Assembly (NCBI GenBank): GCA_004322135.1
Contig: SCSG01000049.1
Location: forward strand, 62,001-126,000
DNA from: Burkholderiaceae bacterium
Lineage (GTDB): Bacteria > Pseudomonadota > Gammaproteobacteria > Burkholderiales > Burkholderiaceae_B
Length of the DNA: 64,000 nucleotides
Reading direction: 5' to 3'
In this document: positions 35,916 to 44,726 of the stretch, in pieces
Layout of the letters: each line of letters opens with the position of its first letter
Position numbering within the stretch: the stretch's first letter is position 1
The notes under the pieces: generated by a model
Database searches by the model: none
What the model was told of the DNA's origin: nothing
What the model saw: only the letters and a program-made list of their open reading frames with translations
Made by a program: the position numbers and the translations under genes

Positions 35916-36710
35916 TCACTTCCCGCTAAAGGCCGGCGGGCGTTTCTCGCGAAACGCACTGAGACCTTCATGGCGGTCATCCGAAAAATACAACAGGAAC
36001 GACGCATCACCCTCTGCCGCCATTCCATCTGTCAGCGCCATGTCCATCCCGCGATCAATGGCCGACTTGGTCAACATGACCGACAACGGTGCGTTGGCAC
36101 AAATGGAACGTGCCAGCTCCTGTGCCTTCTCAACGGCCTTCCCGCTTTCGGTGACGTGATTGACAAGGCGATACTCTTTTGCCTCGGACGCGGATATGCG
36201 GCGCCCGGTCCAGATCAATTCTTTGGCGAGTGCCTTGCCGATCAGCCGCGGCAGCGTTTGTGTGCCGCCGCCCCCGGGCATCAACCCCAGCCTGACTTCG
36301 GGCATTCCGAATTTGGCGTCGGCCCCCGCAACGATCATGTCGCCGACCAGCGCCAGCTCGAGCCCGCCGCCTAGCGCAAAGCCTTCAATGGCGCTGATGA
36401 TGGGCTTGGTGTAGTCGGTCAACTCACGAAACAGGAAGTTGACTTTGCGTGATCGTTTGCGCTTGCGGTAAAAGTCGAAGTATTCGCCTTCCCTGAGTTC
36501 AAATTCGCTGGCATCAACGCCCGTACAGAATGCACGGCCAGCACCCTTGAGAATAATCGCGCCAATGCCGCGGTCATGCTCTGCTTCGGACAAGGCACAA
36601 AGAATCTCTTCAGCCGTTTGTTCCCGGATCGAATTCATTTTCTCGGGGCGGTTGATGGTTATCTCCAGCCAACCTTCAACTTTCTCAACAATAGTGTCTT
36701 GATAATTCAT
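35916..36710 (-). CDS. enoyl-CoA hydratase/isomerase family protein
   Basis: A 264-residue crotonase-fold enzyme. The start MNYQDTIVEKVEGWLEI is set by AAGGAGACGT just upstream. The oxyanion-hole segments are GAGRAFCTGVDASE and IEGFALGGGLELAL, and GMPEVRLGLMPGGGGTQTL follows with one of the usual catalytic glutamates. It would hydrate the enoyl-CoA made by the dehydrogenases of this operon. Thirty bases separate it from the ABC ATPase gene upstream. Confidence 0.9.
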   Translation of the reverse strand: MNYQDTIVEKVEGWLEITINRPEKMNSIREQTAEEILCALSEAEHDRGIGAIILKGAGRAFCTGVDASEFELREGEYFDFYRKRKRSRKVNFLFRELTDYTKPIISAIEGFALGGGLELALVGDMIVAGADAKFGMPEVRLGLMPGGGGTQTLPRLIGKALAKELIWTGRRISASEAKEYRLVNHVTESGKAVEKAQELARSICANAPLSVMLTKSAIDRGMDMALTDGMAAEGDASFLLYFSDDRHEGLSAFREKRPPAFSGK

Positions 36711-36740
36711 ACGTCTCCTTCGAGGAAGCAATCAAATTCT

Positions 36741-37505
36741 CTAAGCCTCGTCATTGCCGCCAATCGCATCCGCAATCTGGTCATAGATGACCTGCTTTCG
36801 TGACTCGTCCAGTCGATCCTCCGGCGTTATCTTCAACTCCAGACAAATTTTGGCTGGCTCGACCAGCACGTAGACGCGATCGGCAATATCCATCGCATCT
36901 TCAATGCGATGCGTCACGAACACGCAGGTCTTCCTGAACTCGCGAACAACCTGGCTGAAGTCGCGGCGCAGGACCTTGGACGTGGCGTGATCAAGTTGAC
37001 TGAACGATTCATCAAGCAGCACCAGTTCCGGATCCACCGCCAGCGCCCGCGCCAGGGACACACGCTGACGCATTCCACCCGAAAGCTCGTGCACGTATTT
37101 GTCATCGGCATCCACAAGCTTCACGCGAGCAAGCCATTCAACTGCTTTGGCGCGTGCCTCCTTCTTGGGCCGCTTCAGTATCAACATTCCCAGCTCGACG
37201 TTCTCGCGCGCCGTGCGCCACGGAAGCAAACGGTCGGTCTGGAAACTTACCGCCATCTTTCCACGCAGCGTGTCGTGATCGCGCGAGGGGTCGAAGCCGG
37301 CGACACGCACACTTCCCGAATCGCAGGATATCGCCCCCATCAGCAAGCTCATCACCGTACTCTTGCCTGCACCGGTGCGGCCAAGCAGTGCAACAATTTC
37401 GCCGTTTGCGACTTGCATTGACAGGTCATCAACAACCAGATGCTCACCAAAGCGCTTTGTGACGTGTTCCAATTCCAGCAAATAGGTCGGTTGCAAATTT
37501 GTCAC
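36741..37505 (-). CDS. ABC transporter ATP-binding protein (NitT/TauT type), first system
   Basis: A 254-residue ATPase. The start is GTG at 37505, overlapping the permease stop as GTGA. Walker A is LLGRTGAGKSTV, the Q-loop is in VSFQTDRLLPWRT, the signature is ELSGGMRQRVSLARAL, and Walker B is ELVLLDESFSQLD. The sequence class is that of nitrate/sulfonate/taurine importers. It powers the importer with the two genes upstream. Confidence 0.92.
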   Translation of the reverse strand: MTNLQPTYLLELEHVTKRFGEHLVVDDLSMQVANGEIVALLGRTGAGKSTVMSLLMGAISCDSGSVRVAGFDPSRDHDTLRGKMAVSFQTDRLLPWRTARENVELGMLILKRPKKEARAKAVEWLARVKLVDADDKYVHELSGGMRQRVSLARALAVDPELVLLDESFSQLDHATSKVLRRDFSQVVREFRKTCVFVTHRIEDAMDIADRVYVLVEPAKICLELKITPEDRLDESRKQVIYDQIADAIGGNDEA

Positions 37506-38347
37506 CTTACTTTGGCCTCGACGCGCCACTTCAGGGCGTGCCTTTCCACGTACCCGACAAGCCATTGAAAGAACAGGTTCAGCAGAACCAGAAGGAAGGT
37601 CCACGCAAACACCAGGTCAATCCTGAACGTGGATTCGGCCAAGCCCATCCGCGCGCCAATGCCTACCGCCGAAGCCACAAACTCGGCAAAAATCACCATT
37701 CGGATGGCGTAGCCAATTACTGATTTTGTCGTCAGAAAAACGTAGGACACGATATGCGGAACGATCAGATAGCGCAGCATCTGCCACCGCGAAGGACGAA
37801 AACTTTCCATCATATCCACCCAGTCGCGCGGAATGGCCTTCATGCCCTCGTGCACATTAAGCGCGTAAAACGGCAGCAGGATGACGGTCAGGATAAAAAA
37901 GATTCGCGTCTCGGAATCCTTGAACCAGAATACCGCCACCAGCATCCAGGACAGCGCGGGGATTCCCGTGTCAATAACCACCAGGGCACGCACAAACGGC
38001 CCCAGCTTCTTGGACACCCCGATCAGCAGCCCCACCACCACACCGGCCACCAGCGAAAATACGATGGCCACCGCCAGGCGTCCCAGCGTGATGGCAACCT
38101 GGCCAAGGCTGGTGGTCATTATCTCTTCCAGCGAGTCCAGGATCTTCTGCGGCGATGGCAAGACATAGTCGGGCACATAGCCGCTGGCAATTTCCATGGC
38201 GACTCCAAGCAGCACCACCACAACGATCGGAGCGATGAAATCAGTCCAGTCCCGCTTCGCCGGCGACTTTGCCTCACCTGTTGCGGCACCGTCCCTGGCC
38301 GTATGCTTCGGCACGGCTACTCTGGAATAGATGTCGTCCTTGTTCAT
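37502..38347 (-). CDS. ABC transporter permease (NitT/TauT type), first system
   Basis: A 281-residue inner-membrane protein with about six hydrophobic helices (for example WTDFIAPIVVVVLLGVAMEI). The EAA-like cytoplasmic loop that contacts the ATPase is near MMESFRPSRWQMLRYLIVPH. The N-terminal ~45 residues are charged and cytoplasmic. It overlaps both the ATPase and the binding-protein genes, so the three are translated together. Confidence 0.92.
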   Translation of the reverse strand: MNKDDIYSRVAVPKHTARDGAATGEAKSPAKRDWTDFIAPIVVVVLLGVAMEIASGYVPDYVLPSPQKILDSLEEIMTTSLGQVAITLGRLAVAIVFSLVAGVVVGLLIGVSKKLGPFVRALVVIDTGIPALSWMLVAVFWFKDSETRIFFILTVILLPFYALNVHEGMKAIPRDWVDMMESFRPSRWQMLRYLIVPHIVSYVFLTTKSVIGYAIRMVIFAEFVASAVGIGARMGLAESTFRIDLVFAWTFLLVLLNLFFQWLVGYVERHALKWRVEAKVR

Positions 38348-39345
38348 GAGGCAAAGAACTTGGCGTCGATCTCGCGAGGAAGCATCTTGTTGCGAATCAG
38401 AAAGCCAGATGCCGTCTTGATCGTCTCACGGCCTTTTTCATTGGCCATGGAAATATGCTTGAATTGCAGCCGGTTCGAAGAAATGGCAAGGCTCATGACG
38501 TCGGCGGGAATGCCCGTACGGGTGCCAACAATTCGTACCGCCTCATCGACGTTGCCCATGATCCCCGCCACGCATTCCGCGAACATGGCGTTAAGCTTGG
38601 CGACAACGCCTGGATCACGGTCAATCACTGATTTGCGTGCTGCAATACCAAAATACGGCAGGTCGAGATTCAGCTTCTTTTTATAATTCTGGCCGACGTT
38701 ATACAGAATGCGAAGGTCGGGCTGCTTTATAAGGCCGGAACTGATACTCGGCTCCCAGGAAAGCCCGGCATCGGCGCGATCTGCCATCACCAACGTCACC
38801 GCTGCAGCCGGGTTGGTGACATTTTGTATTTTGATGGCTGTTTGAATGTCAATTCCTTCGAGGTCTTTCACGACCGCACGCGTCAGGCGGTACGTTCCCG
38901 TGGACTGCGGCGCGGCCAATGTCTTTCCCGCAAGTTGCTTGATGGATGTAACGCCACCCTTTGGCGCAATGATGTTGATCATATTGGCCGTCGTGAGGGC
39001 GCAGACAAACTGCAATGGAACGCCAGCCAGATAGCGGGCAGCGAAGGTGTCCCAGCTACCAATACATACGTCATAATTTCCAACGACGAAGTCGTCGTAA
39101 TAAGTGGGGACCGACCCATAGGTGATTGGCTTGGCCAGGTTCAGGCCATGCTTTTTCGCAAGCCCTTTGGCGCGTATATACTCCGTGATAAGGATCGTGA
39201 AGCCCGGCGATAAGTTTGCCCATTTCAAGGCTGTTGCCTGAGCGTACGCGGATTGCGGCAGCCAGATTCCTGTTCCGGCCAGGCCCAGGGCCACTCCCTG
39301 AACAGATGCCGTCTTGAGAAAGGACCGCCTGCTAATGCTAGTCAT
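38344..39345 (-). CDS. ABC substrate-binding protein with Tat signal (NMT1/TauA-like), first system
   Basis: A 333-residue periplasmic binding protein. MTSISRRSFLKTASVQGV carries a perfect twin-arginine motif (SRRSFLK) followed by a hydrophobic stretch and cleavage after QSAYAQA, so export is through Tat in a folded state. The start at 39345 is fixed by GGAGACAACT. The mature part has the NMT1/TauA-like fold (GVPLQFVCALTTANMINIIA, LAAPQSTGTYRLTRAVVKDL). It is the first gene of the long operon; the ligand is probably the acid degraded by the downstream CoA enzymes. Confidence 0.9.
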   Translation of the reverse strand: MTSISRRSFLKTASVQGVALGLAGTGIWLPQSAYAQATALKWANLSPGFTILITEYIRAKGLAKKHGLNLAKPITYGSVPTYYDDFVVGNYDVCIGSWDTFAARYLAGVPLQFVCALTTANMINIIAPKGGVTSIKQLAGKTLAAPQSTGTYRLTRAVVKDLEGIDIQTAIKIQNVTNPAAAVTLVMADRADAGLSWEPSISSGLIKQPDLRILYNVGQNYKKKLNLDLPYFGIAARKSVIDRDPGVVAKLNAMFAECVAGIMGNVDEAVRIVGTRTGIPADVMSLAISSNRLQFKHISMANEKGRETIKTASGFLIRNKMLPREIDAKFFAS

Positions 39346-39395
39346 AGTTGTCTCCATGATTTATATAATTTGCATCTATCACGATCCAACCCGAA

Positions 39396-39517
39396 CGACC
39401 AGACGTGCTTAACGTCCCGTTCCATCAGCGGACCATGTGCTTATTTAATTGATACTAAGTAAAGTCTGGTCGAATGGCTACCGGTTCGATTGAGACCTAC
39501 CGTTCCATTTTTGGAAC
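39396..39517. promoter_or_regulatory. divergent promoter region with two inverted repeats (LysR control region)
   Basis: CGACCAGAC (39396-39404) has its exact inverse GTCTGGTCG at 39464-39472, 59 bases apart. Nearer the LysR gene a perfect palindrome GTTCCA-TTTT-TGGAAC lies at 39502-39517. Widely spaced recognition and activation sites between divergent genes are typical for LysR-type regulation. Which repeat is bound is inference. Confidence 0.45.
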
Positions 39518-39541
39518 TTGGTCCAAAGCCCAGGAACAACA

Positions 39542-40480
39542 ATGAAACAACACCTCGATCTCAACTCTCTTATTTTGTTTTACGAAGTGGTGAACGCGAG
39601 GAGCATCACGCGCGCCTCGGAGAACCTGCGCATTCCCAAACCAACCATCAGCCGCAAGCTTGGAATACTTGAACGCGAGGTCGGCGGCACCCTTCTGAAG
39701 CGGGGGCATATGTTCCTTGTGCCGACCGAGATGGGCGCAGTGCTTTACAGCCATTGCAGCCGCCTGGTAACAGAAATCCAGACAGCCGGCATCATCACGG
39801 CAAAGCTTCAGAACGAGCTTAGAGGCACACTGCGGGTGAGCATCCCGATTGATTTCGGCATCTCGTGGATCAGCCGCACTCTTGCTGAATTCATCCTGAA
39901 ATACCCGGAAATTCAACTTGAGGTTGAAGTGAACAGCCGCCTCGTCAACCCCAGGGACGACCCTTACGATTTGACGATCCAGCTCGGGCCGCTGAAAGAA
40001 TCCGGGCTTACGTACCGCCGGCTCGCAACTATTACTCGGGGCGTATATGCAAGCCCGATTTACCTGGCGCGAAAAGGCATGCCGCACGACATCGGGGATT
40101 TTGCGGAACACGACTGCATCGTGACGGAACAACAAAGGCAAGATGGAACCTGGCACTTCGTCCAGACGGGGGACAACTCTACCCACAGACCCATAACCGT
40201 CGAAGGCAAAGTCGTCGTCAACAACATCGGCATTGCACGGGAACTTGCCATCGGCGGAGTTGGGCTGGGAATGCTGCCGAACATCATGTGCAAGAACGAC
40301 GTCAAGGCCAACCGTCTTGTGCGGGTTTTGAACGACTGGCAAGGCCCGTCGATGCACGCCACGGCATTGATCCTGAGCCGCAAGGGCATCCCCAACAAGA
40401 CGCGGGCATTCCTCGATTTTCTGGGTGATCGGCTAATGGACGAAGCGAATGAAGTGGCCTCGCTTGTTCAGGCAGGCTAA
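39542..40480 (+). CDS. LysR-type regulator of the CoA-catabolic operon
   Basis: A 312-residue LysR protein. The start MKQHLDLNSLILFYEVV follows AGGAACAACA. The N-terminal winged helix is ARSITRASENLRIPKPTISRKLG (helix-turn-helix part about residues 20-42), and the C-terminal effector domain is full length. It diverges from the substrate-binding gene and most likely senses a pathway intermediate. A Rho-independent terminator follows its stop. Confidence 0.9.
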   Translation: MKQHLDLNSLILFYEVVNARSITRASENLRIPKPTISRKLGILEREVGGTLLKRGHMFLVPTEMGAVLYSHCSRLVTEIQTAGIITAKLQNELRGTLRVSIPIDFGISWISRTLAEFILKYPEIQLEVEVNSRLVNPRDDPYDLTIQLGPLKESGLTYRRLATITRGVYASPIYLARKGMPHDIGDFAEHDCIVTEQQRQDGTWHFVQTGDNSTHRPITVEGKVVVNNIGIARELAIGGVGLGMLPNIMCKNDVKANRLVRVLNDWQGPSMHATALILSRKGIPNKTRAFLDFLGDRLMDEANEVASLVQAG

Positions 40481-40535
40481 GCCCGCGGCTTCATGTAGTG
40501 CTTCGCAGCGCACGCGACACGATCGGCCAATACAG

Positions 40536-40561
40536 AAAGGCCCGCAAGTTTGCGGGCCTTT
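40536..40561. terminator. Rho-independent terminator between converging genes
   Basis: AAAGGCCCGCA (40536-40546) pairs perfectly with TGCGGGCCTTT (40551-40561) around an AGTT loop. The A/T ends make it work in both directions: after the LysR gene and after the leftward gene ending at 40581. Confidence 0.85.
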
Positions 40562-40580
40562 CGGGTACGAGCCGAGGTAA

Positions 40581-41183
40581 TCAGGAGTTATCCGCACCCG
40601 GGTGAATGCGCTTGACGCGATGCAGCGTATTACGATCGGTGTGACGCATTTCAGCGCCAGTGGCTGCAAGCTTCAGGGTAAGTTCGGACGTATAGCTGAA
40701 CGTGCCGTCGTCGTTGAACGTGAACCGGCTTTCGAAGGCCTTAGCTTCGGCCCGCTCGAGCAGGTACTTGTTCTGGCTTAGGCCGTACGCCTTTGATCCA
40801 GGTTCAGCCTTGAAGACAAGCTTCTTGTCGCGAGGTCCGGCGCTGCCGCCGGCCAGGATGGCAAGGCCGCGAGGTACGGCGAAACATCGCATGATTTGTC
40901 CGTTTGCCTTGTCCCAAAGAAGGTAGCCGACTTCGTCGTGAAATGGATCCATGGCTTCTTCACCATGGCGCCACGCTGTCATCTCGTAGTTCAACCCCTG
41001 CATGGTCTGCTTGCCATTTTCGACGATTGGAATGGGGCGAAACCAGGCTTTTTCAAAGTAGCCGGTTTCCGTCGTTTCATCATCGACGTTATGGTACGAG
41101 AGGTCGACGCCTACATCGCCTTCCCACTCGCCGACCAGTGGTGTTAGTGGTCCTAACTTCTGAGGGCCCAATATGTCTGCCAT
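40581..41183 (-). CDS. heme-binding beta-barrel (nitrobindin/FABP-like) protein
   Basis: A 200-residue protein whose opening LGPLTPLVGEWEGDVGVDL shows the GxWxG pattern of the nitrobindin/THAP4 heme-binding beta-barrel (DUF1794) family. GYLLWDKANGQIMRCFAVPRG and a C-terminal strand set (SELTLKLAATGAEMRHTDRN) complete the barrel. Known relatives bind haem and react with nitric oxide or peroxynitrite. Its role beside a molybdenum-hydroxylase cluster is unknown. It has its own probable promoter at 41260-41289. Confidence 0.72.
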   Translation of the reverse strand: MADILGPQKLGPLTPLVGEWEGDVGVDLSYHNVDDETTETGYFEKAWFRPIPIVENGKQTMQGLNYEMTAWRHGEEAMDPFHDEVGYLLWDKANGQIMRCFAVPRGLAILAGGSAGPRDKKLVFKAEPGSKAYGLSQNKYLLERAEAKAFESRFTFNDDGTFSYTSELTLKLAATGAEMRHTDRNTLHRVKRIHPGADNS

Positions 41184-41253
41184 AATTATTCATCCTCATC
41201 ACGTTACTGGAAATGTTGCGGTAGCCTGTGCTTATGCGAAGCACCAAATAGTT

Positions 41254-41289
41254 CTCTAAATTATAGAGTGGCGTCGTTCAATATATCAA
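41254..41289 (-). promoter_or_regulatory. promoter with palindrome resembling the hpa operator region
   Basis: On the minus strand TTGATA (41284-41289) is followed 18 bases later by a perfect TATAAT (41260-41265). The -10 box sits inside CTCTAAATTATAGAG (41254-41268, plus-strand reading), an imperfect palindrome that shares 14 consecutive bases with 5085-5098 in the hpaR/hpaG1 promoter. Confidence 0.5.
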
Positions 41290-41439
41290 AATATCGCATG
41301 AAAGCATAACAAAACACCAATTTACAATGCGATGCTGGGGGCTGGATGATCGCATATAGTGCGCCCTTCAGCCAGCCACGCGGGTGCTGGCCGAAAGTTA
41401 CGTAATGAATAACCGAATTACGTCAGGAATTATCACTAT

Positions 41440-42762
41440 TTACCCGATACCGGCAACCTTCTCCAGAAACGGCACGACGATGCGGTTGAATTCGACGGGA
41501 TTATCCATAGTAGGAATATGACCGGAATTGTCGATGACTTCGAAGCGGGACTGTGTGATCCTGCCGTGAATGTCGCGCATCGCGGCCAGCATGCCAACAT
41601 CCAGCGCACCGGCGACCAGGAGTACCGGCATCCTGATGCGCGCGACGTCCTTCAGATAGTCCAGCCCCTGCAAGGCGCGCGCACAGCCTTCGAATCCCGC
41701 GACAGAAACACCCTCGACAGCCGCGGAAACGTTGGCGCGCACGTCGGGGTGCGCTGCCAAAAAGCCGGGGGCGGGAAACCAGCGTTCAACCGTTGGCGCC
41801 GCCAGCGCCCTGGTCCCTTCTTTGCGGGCCACGGCAATGCGCTCGTTCCATACGGGCCCATAGTTTTCGGCCGCCGCCGCCGACGCGCTGACGCTGACAA
41901 ACGACGCGACGCGTTCCGGATGAGCCAGCGCAAGCCCGTAGCCGATCATGCCGCCCAGCGACAAGCCAAGAAAATGCGCCTTGTCGACATGGAAGTGATC
42001 CAGCACCGCCACGACATCGCGAACCAATAATGCCATGTCATAAGGAGGCGCGGAGGCCTCGCTGCCACCATGGCCGCGCGTGTCGATACGCAGTATCCTG
42101 AACTTGTCGCGCAGCGCCGCTACCTGGTCTTCAAAAATCCGCGAGTCCGCCAGGATGGAATGCGACATCACGACCCAGGGCGCACCTTCCTTGCCATCAA
42201 CCAGGACGCGAAGCGAAGCTCCGCCTACATCTACGTTTTCTTCCGAGGTGCCATCAGATGCGCCTGACGAGCCCGCAGGGGGCTCGCCGGCGCTGGCCAA
42301 CACAAAGCCGCTGACGTCATGATCCTTGATGTACGCATCAAACGCCTTGAAAAAACGCTTGACCATGAATTTGGCAACGCCACCCAGCACACGGTTGCCA
42401 ACGCCCGCCACGAGACCACCCACGTCGGCCTGGCCATCATAAGCGATGGTGGTTTCGTCACCGTCCTGCGTCAACACGAAGTGCGCGGCGCCTTTCACGA
42501 AACCGATCGAACCTTCGCCCATCAACGTCAGGTCGTAGTATTCCATCGTCTTCTTGTCGGAGAGGACGACAGAACCCTTGTAGTTGCCGCTGACTGAGCC
42601 AACCACCAGGCCCAGCGCAAGTTCATACTGATCTTCGCCGGTACGACTCAATTTGTTGCACCCCGGAATGCTGGCCTCCAGGACAACGGGGCTATTCAAC
42701 AGGCACCACACGTGTTCGCGGTCAAGCGGAACCTTATGGTCACCTTTCAATTGCAGAGCCAT
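41440..42762 (-). CDS. fusion of CoxG-like SRPBCC domain and alpha/beta hydrolase
   Basis: A 440-residue two-domain protein. The start MALQLKGDHKVPLDREHVW follows GAGGAAGCAACA. Residues 1-150 are a CoxG (carbon-monoxide-dehydrogenase subunit G, SRPBCC) domain: SIPGCNKLSRTGEDQYE and AYDGQADVGGLVAGVGNRVL. After a Gly/Ser-rich linker (about 155-180) residues 185-440 form an alpha/beta hydrolase of the 3-oxoadipate-enol-lactonase type, with nucleophile S268 in LGLSLGGM, an acid in AGALDVGM and His in DNSGHIPTM. CoxG proteins are linked to maturation or membrane anchoring of molybdenum hydroxylases, such as the one encoded upstream. The fusion is unusual and uninterrupted by a stop or frameshift. 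Confidence 0.85.
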   Translation of the reverse strand: MALQLKGDHKVPLDREHVWCLLNSPVVLEASIPGCNKLSRTGEDQYELALGLVVGSVSGNYKGSVVLSDKKTMEYYDLTLMGEGSIGFVKGAAHFVLTQDGDETTIAYDGQADVGGLVAGVGNRVLGGVAKFMVKRFFKAFDAYIKDHDVSGFVLASAGEPPAGSSGASDGTSEENVDVGGASLRVLVDGKEGAPWVVMSHSILADSRIFEDQVAALRDKFRILRIDTRGHGGSEASAPPYDMALLVRDVVAVLDHFHVDKAHFLGLSLGGMIGYGLALAHPERVASFVSVSASAAAAENYGPVWNERIAVARKEGTRALAAPTVERWFPAPGFLAAHPDVRANVSAAVEGVSVAGFEGCARALQGLDYLKDVARIRMPVLLVAGALDVGMLAAMRDIHGRITQSRFEVIDNSGHIPTMDNPVEFNRIVVPFLEKVAGIG

Positions 42763-42944
42763 TGTTGCTTCCTCGATATATTCTTTAAAAAATCGCTTCA
42801 GCCCGCATCGCCGGCGGCTACGCACATGCCGGGTATCGGAAGGCTGGTGGTTTGCGGCCGGCAGCCGATGACCTCCTCAGCCCGCAAGGCCCGCCTTCGA
42901 CCAATGGAGCCTTGAACCAACCTTTCATCCCGAAACCCAACCGC

Positions 42945-43925
42945 CTAGCGGATGTTGAACATCTCCGCCGGATTCGTCTCACATATCTTCTTCACGGCAG
43001 CGCTGCCCACGCCGGACTTGCGAATTGTCTGCATGGGTTCAGGATCGCCAATGGGGAAGGGGTAATCCGAACCGGGCACCACTTTATCGGCTCCGACCAT
43101 ATTGATCAAATACTGCAACGCGTTGGGGTCGAACAAAATGCTGTCGAAATACAGCCGCCGGAAGCTGTCTTCCGGGTCGGCCCAGGTATTCGGGTGAATG
43201 GCGGCATTGCGCTTGAGGCGGCCAAGCATGAACGGCAAAGCACCACCTCCTGTCGACACAATTACTTTCGCGCCGGGAAAGCGCTGCATATGGCCCGAAT
43301 ACAGAAGACGCGCAACCGCAATGGTCACGTCGGCGGCCCGGCCGACTGCATTGATCATGCCGTAATCGTTCACACGCACATCGGGGCACGCATACATGGG
43401 ATGGATGATCAGTGCTGCTCCGGTGTCGGACGCGGCCTGCCAGAATGGGTCCAGGCCCGGGTCGTCAAGATTGCCGCCAATGCCTTTGGGCTGCGCCCCG
43501 ATCATGGCACCGGAGAAGCCGGATTTCATGACATCCCTGAGCATTTCGCCCGCGGCAGTGCCGTCCTGCAGCGGCACCGATGCCAATGGCACCAGATTCG
43601 GGTTCTCACGGTAGGCCGCGACCATATGCCGGTTGAACAGTTCGCTCCACGCAACCCCTTCAGAAACTGGAAGCTCGTAGCCAAACATGTCGAGCCAGCC
43701 CCCGACCACCTGCTTGTCGATGCCCTGCGCCGACATCCACGCACCGCGCTTTTCGGTGTCGGACAATAGCGCCGACATGGGCCGCGTGGGCGTGCCGCCC
43801 GCAAACTGGAAGCGCGGCCGATTCTCGTCCATCGTAATTTTGACCGACGGAAAACGCGCGGCCTGGGCACGCGCTTCGTCAACAAACGAAGCGGGTACGA
43901 AGTGGGCATGTGTATCAATAATCAT
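42945..43925 (-). CDS. amidohydrolase, ACMSD-like decarboxylase/hydrolase
   Basis: A 326-residue metal-dependent TIM-barrel enzyme of the amidohydrolase 2 family. The HxH metal motif is at residues 6-8 (IDTHAHF), another histidine is in ALIIHPMYACPD, and the C-terminal aspartate is in VVPGSDYPFP. The closest named types are aminocarboxymuconate-semialdehyde decarboxylase and related aromatic decarboxylases, which often follow a hydroxylation step. The gene is 9 bases after the ATPase of an ABC importer. Reaction and substrate are not known. Confidence 0.85.
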   Translation of the reverse strand: MIIDTHAHFVPASFVDEARAQAARFPSVKITMDENRPRFQFAGGTPTRPMSALLSDTEKRGAWMSAQGIDKQVVGGWLDMFGYELPVSEGVAWSELFNRHMVAAYRENPNLVPLASVPLQDGTAAGEMLRDVMKSGFSGAMIGAQPKGIGGNLDDPGLDPFWQAASDTGAALIIHPMYACPDVRVNDYGMINAVGRAADVTIAVARLLYSGHMQRFPGAKVIVSTGGGALPFMLGRLKRNAAIHPNTWADPEDSFRRLYFDSILFDPNALQYLINMVGADKVVPGSDYPFPIGDPEPMQTIRKSGVGSAAVKKICETNPAEMFNIR

Positions 43926-43934
43926 CTGTGTTCC

Positions 43935-44726
43935 TCATACAATTTTTGCGAGCTGGCGATCTGGTGCCGCATCGCTCATCACGTCAAGAATCTTCTGCTT
44001 CAACTGCTCCCGACTGCATTCCTTCAGCGCTTGCGCGACCGAAAACTCTGCCACAACATGGCCAGGAGAATGCAGCACCAGAATACGATCGCCGATATCT
44101 ATTGCCTCGTTGATGGAATGGGTAATGAACACGCCGGTCTTGTGCGTTTCTTTCACCAAACGGTGGAATTCCTGCCGCAAATTGGCGCCTGTCAGTTCGT
44201 CCAGCGCCGAAAAGGGTTCATCGCACAACAGGATTTCGGGGTTGGTGGCAAACGCGCGCGCAATGGAAACACGCTGGCGCATACCTCCTGAGAGCAATAG
44301 CGGCCATTTGTCCGCGTGCATCTCCAGGCCCAGGCGCTGCAACCATTCACGGCCTGCCGCCAGACGCTCTTCCTTGGGCACCTTGCGCAATTCGAGACCA
44401 TACGTGACGTTCTCCAGCGTGGTACGCCAGGGAAGCAGACGGTCACTCTGAAACACGACCGAGATCTTACCAGCAAGGTCATTGAACTGCGCAAACGGAT
44501 TCTTGCCCAGCACCCGGACCGAACCCGATGTGGGTTCAATCAGGCCAATCAGGAGATTGAACATGGTGGATTTTCCGCAGCCAGTCTTGCCCACCACGGC
44601 AATCAGCTCGTGCTCGCCGATATGGAAGGTCAGATCCTTGACCGCGAATCCGGAAGTGGACTCGTCGGAAACCGATCCATCGCTCTCGAATCGCTTGGAG
44701 ACGTTATCAAACTCGACAATCATCAC
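43935..44726 (-). CDS. ABC transporter ATP-binding protein (NitT/TauT type), second system
   Basis: A 263-residue ATPase with Walker A VVGKTGCGKSTM, Q-loop region VVFQSDRLLPWRTT, signature LLSGGMRQRVSIARAF and Walker B EILLCDEPFSALDE. It closely resembles the first-system ATPase at 36.7-37.5 kb in motif wording but is a separate paralogue. The start overlaps the permease stop (ATGA). Confidence 0.92.
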   Translation of the reverse strand: MMIVEFDNVSKRFESDGSVSDESTSGFAVKDLTFHIGEHELIAVVGKTGCGKSTMFNLLIGLIEPTSGSVRVLGKNPFAQFNDLAGKISVVFQSDRLLPWRTTLENVTYGLELRKVPKEERLAAGREWLQRLGLEMHADKWPLLLSGGMRQRVSIARAFATNPEILLCDEPFSALDELTGANLRQEFHRLVKETHKTGVFITHSINEAIDIGDRILVLHSPGHVVAEFSVAQALKECSREQLKQKILDVMSDAAPDRQLAKIV

